In this document: piece by piece, positions 53,367 through 61,054 of the stretch
Layout: each line of letters opens with the position of its first letter
How positions within the stretch are numbered: position 1 is the first letter of the stretch
Origin: JAPLST01 sp964397565
GTDB lineage: Bacteria > Auribacterota > UBA3054 > JAPLST01
NCBI GenBank assembly: GCA_964397565.1
Contig: CAYNJC010000022.1
Coordinates: 1 to 64,000 of the forward strand
Length of the DNA: 64,000 nt
Direction of reading: 5' to 3'
Notes under the pieces: generated by a model
What the model was told of the DNA's origin: nothing
Seen by the model: only the letters and a program-made list of their open reading frames with translations
Database searches by the model: none
Translations under genes and position numbers: made by a program

Positions 53367-54567
53367 AGTATTTTGCCCACCAGCGTTTAAGAAGTGTGCT
53401 TTTAAAATTCCAAAGTCCCTTGCTCGCTTCATCAACGTAGAAATCGCTTTGCAGGAGATATAGAAGATTGTCGTAGCCCTTTTCGAGAACATTGCCGGCG
53501 CGTGGCACCGTTTTCTGTGCTTCAACCACTCGGTAATACTGGAAAAGGGCGTCGCGTGAAATGCCATGGGTGCTGAGCGAAAGCATGTCAAGCACTTCAC
53601 AAGCCGCATCGCGCTCTTCATCGGGATAATACACGAAAATCCGCTCGCGGAAATGCTGCAACCGATCGCGCGCCAGTTCGCCTAGGAGATCGCGTTCGAA
53701 GACGACATCGACGTCGGCAGTCGTCAGGGCACGCTTGTGTTGCTTCCAGTGGCGGTGCATCTGCTGAGTCAGCATCTGCAGGAAAAATGGGACTGGCTCG
53801 CCGAGCAGAAGTTGTATGTGAGGGATGATCATTGGATCATAGTTGACCTGCCGGTCACCGAGCATGGTTACGACGAATTCGGCGGTCTCATCCGCAGTGA
53901 ACGGTGGCAGAGGCACCGCTTGGAGGTCGTTGATCGTGGGCAACAACCCGTATTGCGCAAGCGTGCCGCGTACGTTCACCGACCCGGCAATCAGCCACCG
54001 CATCTTGCTCTCGCGCTGTTGCCGCACCGTACGGAAAAACTGTAGAAAGGCTTCCATCGCGCCGGCGTCTTTCTTTCTCATGTTGATCAGCATATCGGGG
54101 AATTCGTCAATAATGAAAAGAATACGCATGTCGCCGTGTTCGATCCGGTTGAATAGATTCTGTCCGCGTTCGCGCCACTCGCGTTCCCAGTTATCGAGTT
54201 TGCGCAATGACAATTTGAATTCGCTTACTGAGACTCCTTCGATTCTTCCGAGTGCTTTTTTCAAGTAGCCAAGTCCTTTGGCCAAATGGTCGCGGACGTA
54301 ATCCGGTTGATCCTCCTTCAACGCATCAAGGAGTTCCAGAAAGAACTCGGTTGGCGTCTCGAACGATTCCACATTGATCGAAATGACACGAAAGTCGTGT
54401 CGCGGATTGTCCACCAGATTATCCATCACACTCGTCTTGCCCATGCGGCGCGGTGCAAGAAGAAGAGCATTGTTCTTCATCAGGGCATCCCAAAGGTCAT
54501 CGACAAAACTTCTCCGAAAGAAGAAGTCATCGCCTCTCACCGGCGTTCCTACAACGAAATCAGACAT
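53344..54567 (-). CDS. AAA ATPase (ATPase_2-like) of the defence-like island
   Basis: 407 aa from ATG 54567, supported by GAGGTG 6 nt upstream; a GTG at 54576 would lie inside that ribosome-binding site. Walker A APRRMGKTS (residues 38-46), Walker B ILFIIDEFPD, sensor WLIAGSVNVRGTL. FVVGTPVRGDDFFFRRS at the N-terminus is typical of archaeal-type ATPases (ATPase_2) that often carry a C-terminal DNA-binding or nuclease part; here the C-terminal 130 residues are helical without a recognised nuclease motif. A perfect consensus promoter and a palindrome directly downstream of the predicted start suggest repression. The stop overlaps the ATPase-TPR gene, so the two form an operon. Confidence 0.87.
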   Translation of the reverse strand: MSDFVVGTPVRGDDFFFRRSFVDDLWDALMKNNALLLAPRRMGKTSVMDNLVDNPRHDFRVISINVESFETPTEFFLELLDALKEDQPDYVRDHLAKGLGYLKKALGRIEGVSVSEFKLSLRKLDNWEREWRERGQNLFNRIEHGDMRILFIIDEFPDMLINMRKKDAGAMEAFLQFFRTVRQQRESKMRWLIAGSVNVRGTLAQYGLLPTINDLQAVPLPPFTADETAEFVVTMLGDRQVNYDPMIIPHIQLLLGEPVPFFLQMLTQQMHRHWKQHKRALTTADVDVVFERDLLGELARDRLQHFRERIFVYYPDEERDAACEVLDMLSLSTHGISRDALFQYYRVVEAQKTVPRAGNVLEKGYDNLLYLLQSDFYVDEASKGLWNFKSTLLKRWWAKYYGYKRTA

Positions 54568-54602
54568 TTCAATCACCTCATTTACAGTTGCTTATAATAA
54601 CC

Positions 54603-54625
54603 AACAGTTATGTTGTACAACTGTT
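54603..54625. promoter_or_regulatory. Candidate operator palindrome
   Basis: AACAGTT and AACTGTT as a perfect inverted repeat around nine bases, with GTTGTACAAC inside (54612-54621). It covers roughly +5 to +27 of the predicted transcript, a repressor-type position. Confidence 0.6.
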
Positions 54626-54636
54626 TTGTTGTTGAT

Positions 54637-54665
54637 ATTATATCATGGTTTGCATGCGTTGTCAA
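54637..54665 (-). promoter_or_regulatory. Consensus sigma70 promoter of the two-ATPase operon
   Basis: On the minus strand, TTGACA (54660-54665), exactly 17 bases and TATAAT (54637-54642). Both hexamers match the consensus fully. The leader would be about 60 nt. Confidence 0.85.
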
Positions 54666-54675
54666 GCGGCATCAG

Positions 54676-54718
54676 ATGTCGATTGTCCCGCCGCGGCGGG
54701 AACAGAAAATGTCGATTG
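54676..54718. repeat. Palindrome flanked by 10-bp direct repeats
   Basis: ATGTCGATTG at 54676-54685 and 54709-54718 brackets TCCCGCC-GC-GGCGGGA (54686-54701) plus seven bases. The arrangement resembles a small inserted hairpin element with a target-site duplication; it may also serve as terminator for the TIR gene. Confidence 0.6.
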
Positions 54719-54782
54719 AGGGCAAAGCGCGACGAGGATGAGTGACTCCCAAGTTCCCGCTGCAAGTGTCAGGCGGAACTCT

Positions 54783-57371
54783 TCACTGCAAGCACAACTT
54801 GAGTCGGCGTTCAATTTCCTTCGGGTTCAGGCTCATTTCCTCAATCAGAGCACCGTAGTTCTTGATCGTGGTCTGCATGTGTGGATGCTCATGCCCGGTC
54901 ACTTTGTCGAATCTGTGAAAAATCTCTAGCGCGCGGCGCATGAGCGGCTCGGCGTCCTTCAGCCGCTTCGTGGCGTACAGCAACAAAGCCAGGTTGTTCA
55001 GGCGAGTGGCGACTTGGGGATGGTCAGCCCCATAGCTTTTTTCGTCAATGGCGAGGGCTCGGCGCATGAGCGGCTCGGCGTCCTTCAGCCGATTCGTGGC
55101 TTGGAGCAACGAAGCCAGGTTGTTCAGGTCTATGCCGACATTGGGATGGTCAGGCCCGTAGCTCTTTTCGGCAATGGCGAGCGCGCGGCACATGAGCGGC
55201 TCGGCGTCCTTCAGCCGATTCGTGCTTTGGAGCAACAAAGCTAGGTTGTTCAGGCGAGTGGCGACTTCGGGATGGTCAGGCCCGTAGCTCTTTTCGGCAA
55301 TGGCGAGCGCGCGGCGCATCAGCGGTTCGGCTTCCTTCAGCCGATTCGTGTCTCGGAGTAACGAAGCTAGGTTGTTCAGGTCTCTGGCGACCGAGGGATG
55401 GTCCCGCCCGCAAGCTTTCTCGTCAATGGCGAGTGCGCGGCGCATGAGCGGCTCGGCGTTCTTCAGCCGATTCGTGGCTTGGAGCAGTTGCGCCAGATTG
55501 TTCAGGCAAGTGGCGACATTGGGATGGTCCGGTCCGTAGCTCGTTTCGGCAATGGCGAGCGCGCGGCGCATGAGCGGCTCGGCGTTGCCATATAGCGCTT
55601 TGGCTTCGAAGTAGAGCGACAGTTGATTGAGAATTCGGCCTAGTTCACCCGATGTCACACCAAGCAGATCGGCGTGGTTTGTGACCGCGCGTGCATGCGG
55701 CGCCACTTCTTCGCACCGCGGCCATGTGCGAATGTCATCGGAATCGAATGGAAAGGAGGCGTTGACCAAGCTAATCGCCGCGCGGCAGCAGCGCAGCCAT
55801 TCTCTATCAAGCATCTCATCCCGCACCACGAGTTGGACAAGCCGGTGTGTCGAGAGCCGATCTCGTTCGCGAACTACCAATGCATGTTCGCGCAGCGTCG
55901 TGATCGCATCGTTGAGTTTCAGCGAATCAGCCGCCCATCCCAGGGGATTCTTGCGGGCCGCCATTTTGCTCGCAGTGATGAGCGACAAGGGCACTGCGTC
56001 AGGATCGAAGAACGCAAGGATATTCATCAACAGTATTGCACTCGGACATTCCTTGCGGAGTCGTTTGAGGGAGACAGCCCAGGTCGTGGCAATGGTTGCT
56101 GTGTATCCTTGAGGCGGCGTCGCGCGCTTGAGCAACTCCTTGTGATTTCTGCGGAACATGTCAAGGTAGTCGGCGACACTGCACTTGCTCGCCTCGATGT
56201 ACGCGCCGGCATGCTCAAGCGCCAGTGGGAGGCAGCCAAGTTCTTCGGCCAGCTTGCCCGCGTCCGCATCTTTCCGCTTGATTCTTTTTTGGAGGAACTC
56301 GACTGCTTTAGCTTTCGGCATGACTGGAACGGCGATGTCATCCGCAGTGACGACGCTCCAGTTCGGGCTTCGCGACGTAATGAGCGCGTGACCAGACCGC
56401 GGCAGGAATGGCGCGATTGCGTCGGCATTCGGCGCGTTGTCGAAGACGACCAACGACGGCTGGACGTTCGCCAGCACAGCATGCACAGCCTCGGCAATCT
56501 CATTCGGCGGTGTCTCCGGCGGAAGTGAAAGGTTCAGCGCCTCGCCAAGTTCCGCCAGATCGCGGACAAGCGTGCTGGTCTCCTCGGCGGCGAGCCACCA
56601 CATGACGCGATATTCGCTGCGATGGCGGTAGCAGTATTCGAGAGCCAGTTGAGTCTTGCCCACGCCGCCGAGGCCATGAATGGCTTGCGTGATCGCCACA
56701 GTCGTGCCGGGGGTAAGCGCTTTGTGGATGGCAGCAAGCTCGTTGTCGCGACCCGTGAAGTTCGGGTTTCTGCCATGCGGAACGCGAAATAGATCAGCAT
56801 CATCAGAGCCGGGGAACGCCGGCTTCTCGCTTTTGCCGGCCGGGAATGGCGGTGCTTTAGTCGGCTTGCGTCGGCCTGCCTTGGCTATGGCCGTCTTAAT
56901 TTCAGAGAGGAGAATTTTTCTCGCCTGTTCCTGGTTCTTGCCTACCAAGTCTATGTAGACGATGGCTTTCAACAAGCCGGTTGGCACGCACTCCGCCACG
57001 CGTGCGATCAGGAGTTTGTGGTTTTCGTTCTTAGGGTCTTCTGCGAACTTGGCGGCCCACTCGGGTTGTGCAAATGCCGATTCGAGATATTCTGGTGAAA
57101 GCACGGCAATGGTGCGCTCGCATGCTTGGTCTGCCTTGTGCATCTCCAAAACGAAGTTGGAGCCCGCGACAAAGTCCCACGCTTGGATGACGCAGCGATA
57201 GCCGACATTTTCGAGCACCCACGCGATCCACTCCGCCCAGGCGCGATCTGCCTTGTTGTAGCTTATGAAGAAGTCAGAGCGACAAGCGGCATTCGGCGGA
57301 GACACTTCATTGCCTTTCCCCTTGGACGGCGTCTTGGAAAAACGTTTTGCTGAAGTGGCGGGGATGCTCAT
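54783..57371 (-). CDS. TIR-NB-ARC-TPR protein (STAND, NLR-like)
   Basis: 862 aa. A TIR domain at about 31-165 opens with SDFFISYNKADRAWAEWIAW and has SPEYLESAFAQPEWAAKF, where Glu104 is a candidate for the catalytic NADase residue. An NB-ARC/NTPase follows (about 205-500): NFTGRDNELAAI, P-loop GLGGVGKTQLALEY, Walker B SLVVFDNAP, GCLPLALEHAG (GLPL motif), and THRLVQ in the place of the MHD motif. Then a helical linker and five 42-residue TPR units ending near residue 840. Such proteins are known or presumed anti-phage sensors that trigger NAD depletion. The start lies 7 nt after a -10 box, so a leaderless message is predicted. Confidence 0.9.
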   Translation of the reverse strand: MSIPATSAKRFSKTPSKGKGNEVSPPNAACRSDFFISYNKADRAWAEWIAWVLENVGYRCVIQAWDFVAGSNFVLEMHKADQACERTIAVLSPEYLESAFAQPEWAAKFAEDPKNENHKLLIARVAECVPTGLLKAIVYIDLVGKNQEQARKILLSEIKTAIAKAGRRKPTKAPPFPAGKSEKPAFPGSDDADLFRVPHGRNPNFTGRDNELAAIHKALTPGTTVAITQAIHGLGGVGKTQLALEYCYRHRSEYRVMWWLAAEETSTLVRDLAELGEALNLSLPPETPPNEIAEAVHAVLANVQPSLVVFDNAPNADAIAPFLPRSGHALITSRSPNWSVVTADDIAVPVMPKAKAVEFLQKRIKRKDADAGKLAEELGCLPLALEHAGAYIEASKCSVADYLDMFRRNHKELLKRATPPQGYTATIATTWAVSLKRLRKECPSAILLMNILAFFDPDAVPLSLITASKMAARKNPLGWAADSLKLNDAITTLREHALVVRERDRLSTHRLVQLVVRDEMLDREWLRCCRAAISLVNASFPFDSDDIRTWPRCEEVAPHARAVTNHADLLGVTSGELGRILNQLSLYFEAKALYGNAEPLMRRALAIAETSYGPDHPNVATCLNNLAQLLQATNRLKNAEPLMRRALAIDEKACGRDHPSVARDLNNLASLLRDTNRLKEAEPLMRRALAIAEKSYGPDHPEVATRLNNLALLLQSTNRLKDAEPLMCRALAIAEKSYGPDHPNVGIDLNNLASLLQATNRLKDAEPLMRRALAIDEKSYGADHPQVATRLNNLALLLYATKRLKDAEPLMRRALEIFHRFDKVTGHEHPHMQTTIKNYGALIEEMSLNPKEIERRLKLCLQ
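54935..55600 (-). repeat. Tandem 126-bp repeats encoding TPR units (five copies)
   Basis: Five consecutive 126-bp units (YGPDHPxVAxxLNNLA ... AEPLMRRALAI). Near-identical stretches to the array at 50447-51454 make recombination between the two genes possible. Confidence 0.75.
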
Positions 57372-57784
57372 GGCATAGATTATATCAAAATGAGCTCTTC
57401 AAGAGAAAGGCGCGGAAGCAGAAATATAGGGAAGATGAGTTGCACGGCTCCAGAAAAAGCGGTTGCAAGCGTTGCGATGTCTCGCCACAGGCAACCTTGT
57501 GTTCAGTAAAGAATTCTATACCGGAGGCATCGTTTGCAGAACATCTCGTCACTTATGTCTGGGATGGGTGCGAACTGAAAGCCAAAAGCAGCGCGACCTT
57601 TGCCAGCACCTATGTCTGGGACGGTCGCGAGTTGAAAACCAAGAGCGGGGCAACCTTCGCCACCACCTGGGTGCACGACGGCAACGAATGGAAAAAGAAA
57701 TCCGGCGCGACGTTTGCCACCACCTGGGTTGTCACGGAAGATATTCCCGTGCCAGTGGTGGCAGTGGTGCTGCTGGGGCTTTAG
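57347..57784 (+). CDS. Small beta-repeat protein (four WDG/KSGATF repeats), start uncertain
   Basis: At most 145 aa. The last 80 residues contain a repeated unit: TYVWDGCELKAKSSATFAS, TYVWDGRELKTKSGATFAT and TWVHDGNEWKKKSGATFAT, followed by a hydrophobic tail with IPVPVVAVVLLGL. Small proteins with such WDG...KSGATF repeats occur in many bacteria; their function is not known to me. The ATG at 57347 overlaps the divergent TIR gene by 25 bp and gives an N-terminus unlike the repeats. TTG 57440 is an alternative, and there is no good start next to the CCGGAGG at 57523-57529. The N-terminus may therefore be damaged. Confidence 0.5.
   Translation: MLKWRGCSWHRLYQNELFKRKARKQKYREDELHGSRKSGCKRCDVSPQATLCSVKNSIPEASFAEHLVTYVWDGCELKAKSSATFASTYVWDGRELKTKSGATFATTWVHDGNEWKKKSGATFATTWVVTEDIPVPVVAVVLLGL
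57379..57387 (-). promoter_or_regulatory. Extended -10 promoter of the TIR gene
   Basis: Minus-strand TGATATAAT, that is TG-n-TATAAT, with no good -35. Only seven bases separate the -10 from the start codon. Confidence 0.6.
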
Positions 57785-57828
57785 GGTGGTTGAATAATGT
57801 TACCAAAATCCCTCCTCCAACGTTTGCT

Positions 57829-57903
57829 CTGGCTGACGCAAAGGCAGCATACACAATTAAGATTGCCTGTCGTTTGCAGTCAGCGGCGCACTTTAATTGT
57901 CAA
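57829..57903 (+). repeat. Direct repeat left of the AbiU2/toxin module
   Basis: Contains GACGCAAAGGC and ATTGCCTGTCGTTTGCAG in the same order and orientation as at 61055-61129. About 42 of the first 50 bases match. Confidence 0.7.
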
Positions 57904-57944
57904 CGGTTAGTGCCTGCCCCGTCTATCCCACTATATTCCATATG

Positions 57945-58589
57945 TCAACCATCCTGCGTGGGCCGCACAAGGTTTTTCTCAATTTCTTCCCAGCCCAGTT
58001 TCAGAACATGCAATAAGCGGTCTGCGCCGCCAAGCACACCAAAAGCATCATAAACAACGGTGCGCTGGCAATAATGCAGCTCAAGAACGTTGAGGAGTTT
58101 CGTGATGGCATCAATGGCCTTCTGCATTTCATCCAGCGTCCCTGCCGGAATCGGCTCCGCGCCCTTACGCAATGCTGTCTCATAGTCACGATGGGCGATC
58201 AGCTTGTTCCGCGAATCGTGCGCAAATTGGCATTGTTGATCTACGTCTGCGAACAAATCTCTGGTCTTGGACTCAGCGGTGGCGCAGAGCAGGTCCTGCA
58301 AACATTTCACTGAGAGATGCTTGTATTTCCCCATATCCGGCCGATCGTTCATGCGGCTTATATGCATCACAAGGTCGCACCAGAGCGCTTGCTCAATGAC
58401 ATAGCACAGGCCCGGGGCAACCTTGTTCAACAGACCGAGTTTGTCGGGTGTGTCGGCGAAGAGTTCCTTTTACTCGCGCCACGTCCAATGCAGCCACTTG
58501 CACTCGTGGTATAGGGCGTAGTAGAGCGTGCCCAGCTCTTTGCCCACGCTGGCGATGTACTCCTGTTCATGCTCTTGCGCTGTTGTCAT
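57945..58589 (-). pseudogene. AbiU2-like HEPN gene interrupted by one in-frame stop
   Basis: From ATG 58589 (MTTAQEHEQEYIASVGKEL) the frame runs to a TAA at 58470-58472 and then continues in the same frame, KELFADTPDKLGLLNKV, to the stop at 57945; 215 codons in all. Joined, it resembles AbiU2-type HEPN proteins: ALWCDLVMHISRMND near the middle and HDSRNKLIAHRDYETAL with the RxxxxxH nuclease motif. The stop replaces a codon that was probably Tyr (TAC/TAT). Downstream translation could restart at TTG 58430. The start overlaps the end of the upstream gene by 23 bp. AbiU-type proteins belong to abortive infection systems. Confidence 0.7.
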
Positions 58590-59382
58590 GTTGTGTTGCC
58601 TTGTTAGCGAGCAATAGCAGTACAACTTCGGCGACCTCCAGCATTTTTTTGAAGTCATTGGCCAAAGCTGAAAAAGCCCACTGGATTTTGGACTTCTTCT
58701 CGTCCCGTATCAGCAGCACTGGCCGGAAGACGAGAAGTTGGTCAGCCTGGCAGTCCAAGTTGTAAACATTCTCAATGTCTGCTTCGTCACGCTGGCGACA
58801 CAAGTCTGCATGTTTCTCTTTGTCCTCTGAACTCACACAGCCTGACACCATTTCAATTGGAAAGCGGTGTGCCGCAGGATCGCGCTTATCCGTAATGTCC
58901 TTAAGCCACTGCCGCGTTTTCTCCAGCGCTTCCGCACACGACTGTCCGCGTGGCTGCTTCTTAAGCGCAGACAAGAAAGTCCTGTAGTGCAAACCTATGC
59001 TCTGCTTTCGCGACGCATCCAAGGAAACACACTGTTCCTGCAACTTCAGCTCATAAAATAAAGCCCAAGCGAGATTGTCAAGGCTTCCGCGAACGTTGAT
59101 GTAAAAAGCATTTATGCAAACAGCAAGAGCGGTTGCAACATCAGGGGTCAATGACTCACTGCCTTCGGCTGGCGTGAGTTCGTTAATCTTGCTCATGCAG
59201 TAGTTCAGCATAAACAGGCGTTTCTGCAGACCTTGCTGAACGTATGCCTTGGCATTGGCATCGATCATGTTTCTAAGTGCATGGCAAATGTGTTGCTTAA
59301 TGTCAGGACTGAGCTTTGTGCAAGGAATGTCGCTCATAGGTTCAAGCCAAGGATTTGAATTAGCATTGGCATCCTGCTGCAT
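58567..59382 (-). CDS. HEPN-like protein of the defence island
   Basis: 271 aa from ATG 59382, which shares bases with the preceding stop (TAATG); the frame is open another 65 codons upstream inside that remnant, without protein character. Mostly helical. NVRGSLDNLAWALFYEL and LKDITDKRDPAAHRFPIEM give a late RDPAAH, an RxxxxH of the HEPN ribonuclease type. I know similar RDPxAHRIP proteins as uncharacterised; a HEPN assignment is inference. The C-terminus has a hydrophobic helix-like stretch (MLEVAEVVLLLLANKA). Its place between an AbiU2-like remnant and a toxin-antitoxin pair suggests a defence role. Confidence 0.75.
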   Translation of the reverse strand: MQQDANANSNPWLEPMSDIPCTKLSPDIKQHICHALRNMIDANAKAYVQQGLQKRLFMLNYCMSKINELTPAEGSESLTPDVATALAVCINAFYINVRGSLDNLAWALFYELKLQEQCVSLDASRKQSIGLHYRTFLSALKKQPRGQSCAEALEKTRQWLKDITDKRDPAAHRFPIEMVSGCVSSEDKEKHADLCRQRDEADIENVYNLDCQADQLLVFRPVLLIRDEKKSKIQWAFSALANDFKKMLEVAEVVLLLLANKATQHDNSARA

Positions 59383-59750
59383 TACCGTGCCACGCCCGCC
59401 AGCGTTTCCTCGACTCGCGGGTAGAGGGTGTCTATTTCTGCTTGCAGCCGGATGGTCTCGTTCAGCGCCACGACGATCTTGTGACAGTGCGCGAGGTCGT
59501 CGGCCGACAGCGTGCGGCCTTTGCGGTCCTTCAGCCATTTCTGGCAGACTTGGTAACCGCCAATGTGATAATTCCAAACATTCTGGGGCACGCCGGCGAA
59601 GCCGGTTGTCTGCGCCTTGTCAAGCCAGACCGTGCTGTCAGACCACTTTAGCAAAAGCGGGCATAAATAGCAACGATGTTGGAGGAATGCAGAAGCGGCC
59701 GCCACGCCGCCATTTCGGCTGAATCCACGCCCTGCATGTTTAAATGTCAT
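59382..59750 (-). pseudogene. C-terminal remnant of a type ISP restriction-modification enzyme
   Basis: 122 codons. The segment TTGFAGVPQNVWNYHIGGYQ, then CQKWLKDRKGRTLSADDL and KIVVALNETIRLQAEID, matches the end of the target-recognition part of single-chain type ISP (LlaBIII/MmeI-like) enzymes of about 1000-1600 aa. The helicase, nuclease and methylase parts are absent. The first 45 codons are not homologous to the family and look like intergenic sequence read through. The frame starts as an ATGA overlap with the toxin stop. It is a decayed gene unless the fragment has been reused. Confidence 0.75.
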
Positions 59751-60130
59751 CGGTAGTACGCCTTGATGCGTTCACGGTCTTCGTTCTGTTTGTCGGCTTT
59801 GAAGTAGATTTCGATCAGTTCTATGGTGTCTGATGCGGCCCGCCAGGCATAGATGACGCGGATGCCCGATTGCACGCCCCGGCCCTTGAGTGAGCGACAC
59901 GCAAACTTGCGTGCTTTGTAGACCGGCGGATCAGTCATGCCAAGTCCCTCGATCCGAACAATGCCTTGGGTGGCCACGTTCAGTTTGTGAAAGAGCCGCA
60001 GTTCGGTTTCTATGAACGTCTGCAAGTCTTCAGGCAGCGTACGAAATCGCTTGGACAACCGCTTGAGGTCCTTGTCAAACTCCGGCAACCTATTCACTTG
60101 AGTAAAGACCGCGCCCACGCTTCGCCTCAC
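59747..60130 (-). CDS. RelE/ParE-like toxin
   Basis: 127 aa, GTG start. EFDKDLKRLSKRFRTLPEDL, KARKFACRSLKGRGVQSGIR and IYFKADKQNEDRERIKAYYR are the core strands and the C-terminal helix of a RelE/ParE-superfamily group. SLKGRG with nearby Arg/Lys residues is the likely active surface. Targets of this group (ribosome-bound mRNA or gyrase) cannot be decided. It follows the XRE-Panacea antitoxin gene by 3 bp; antitoxin-first order is typical. A GTG at 60118 is an alternative start. Confidence 0.85.
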   Translation of the reverse strand: MRRSVGAVFTQVNRLPEFDKDLKRLSKRFRTLPEDLQTFIETELRLFHKLNVATQGIVRIEGLGMTDPPVYKARKFACRSLKGRGVQSGIRVIYAWRAASDTIELIEIYFKADKQNEDRERIKAYYR

Positions 60131-60133
60131 GCA

Positions 60134-60955
60134 TTATTTGTGTGGCTGGGCTTCTGCCGGGTATTCGCGCACTGAATACGGCATCGTACGGTAAAAAACT
60201 TTTTCGTAATCAATCGTCTTGCCGTCCTCGCTGGTAAGCCAGGGCACATCGCCATGAGAATAGGCACTGATCTGCTGAGCATTCATGTCGGACAAGCGGT
60301 TTAGTACATCATCAATCAGGGCGATTTCATGCGCCTTCAGCACCGTCAAGTCCGGCGTGCGCAGCGGCAGATATTTGCGCTGCGGGTGCTTGAAGTACCG
60401 ATGCTTCACCTGCACCAGTTCCTTACGCGCGATCAGGTCATCAACAATCTTCTGAAACTGGAGCGGCGTCGGTCCATAGTGGTTCTTGAGGTAGACCGCA
60501 CCCATCAACTGCTCTTCGTATTTTTCGTAGAAGTCAAAATCCATGAAGTAGAGCAGCTTGTAGAGCACCGTCTCCCCAACGTTCGGTTTAGAGCCGACCC
60601 GGTTCAGAATGTACAACAAGACTTCTCTGAACTTGCGCGCGTTCTGCGCGGGCACATTGATGCGCAGCCCCGGCGTGGCAGGCACGGCGCGCTTTGCGCC
60701 GCCAAGTTGTACGTTGGGCATCGGCTGCGTGCCCAGCAGCACTTCAGGCGAGACATTCAGTGTGTGTGCCATGCGCAGCAATTCGTCTGCCGACACTTTG
60801 CGCACGCCATGCTCAATCTGTGAAACGGATGGCCGGGGCAGAGCGACCTGCTGGGCAAGGTCATGCTGGGACATGCCAAGTCGCTCTCGAAGCTGGCGCA
60901 TGACGCGGCCAATTGTGCTACTAGTCGTATTCAAGGGTACATCCTCTGTGGTCAT
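60134..60955 (-). CDS. XRE-family Panacea (SocA-like/DUF4065) antitoxin
   Basis: 273 aa from ATG 60955 (MTTEDVPLNTTSSTIG); ATG 60961 is in frame but would lie before the predicted transcription start. The N-terminal XRE HTH has RERLGMSQHDLAQQVALPRP, SVSQIEHGVRKV (about 22-58). After a linker comes the Panacea domain: LLYILNRVGSKPNVGETVLY, KLLYFMDFDFYEKY, HYGPTPLQFQKIVDDL, YSHGDVPWL. Panacea is known as a versatile antitoxin domain that pairs with many toxin types; the HTH likely autoregulates. Partner: the RelE/ParE-like gene 3 bp downstream. A consensus promoter directly abuts the start. Confidence 0.88.
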   Translation of the reverse strand: MTTEDVPLNTTSSTIGRVMRQLRERLGMSQHDLAQQVALPRPSVSQIEHGVRKVSADELLRMAHTLNVSPEVLLGTQPMPNVQLGGAKRAVPATPGLRINVPAQNARKFREVLLYILNRVGSKPNVGETVLYKLLYFMDFDFYEKYEEQLMGAVYLKNHYGPTPLQFQKIVDDLIARKELVQVKHRYFKHPQRKYLPLRTPDLTVLKAHEIALIDDVLNRLSDMNAQQISAYSHGDVPWLTSEDGKTIDYEKVFYRTMPYSVREYPAEAQPHK

Positions 60956-60961
60956 TGCCAT

Positions 60962-60990
60962 AGTATAGCAAATGTAAGATATTCTGTCAA
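60962..60990 (-). promoter_or_regulatory. Consensus promoter of the Panacea toxin-antitoxin operon
   Basis: On the minus strand, TTGACA (60985-60990), 17 bases and TATACT (60962-60967). The start point would fall at about 60955, on the A of the ATG chosen for the antitoxin. Confidence 0.8.
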
Positions 60991-61054
60991 GCATATGTTG
61001 TTTATTCCGACACTGGCATTGTGCGATCTGCGCGACAAAGGGCGGGCTGGCCGT

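Noticed and set aside
50447..55600. CRISPR array suggested by regular repeats
   Set aside because: The 126-bp periodicity is coding and gives 42-residue TPR units; there are no short palindromic repeats with unique spacers and no cas genes.
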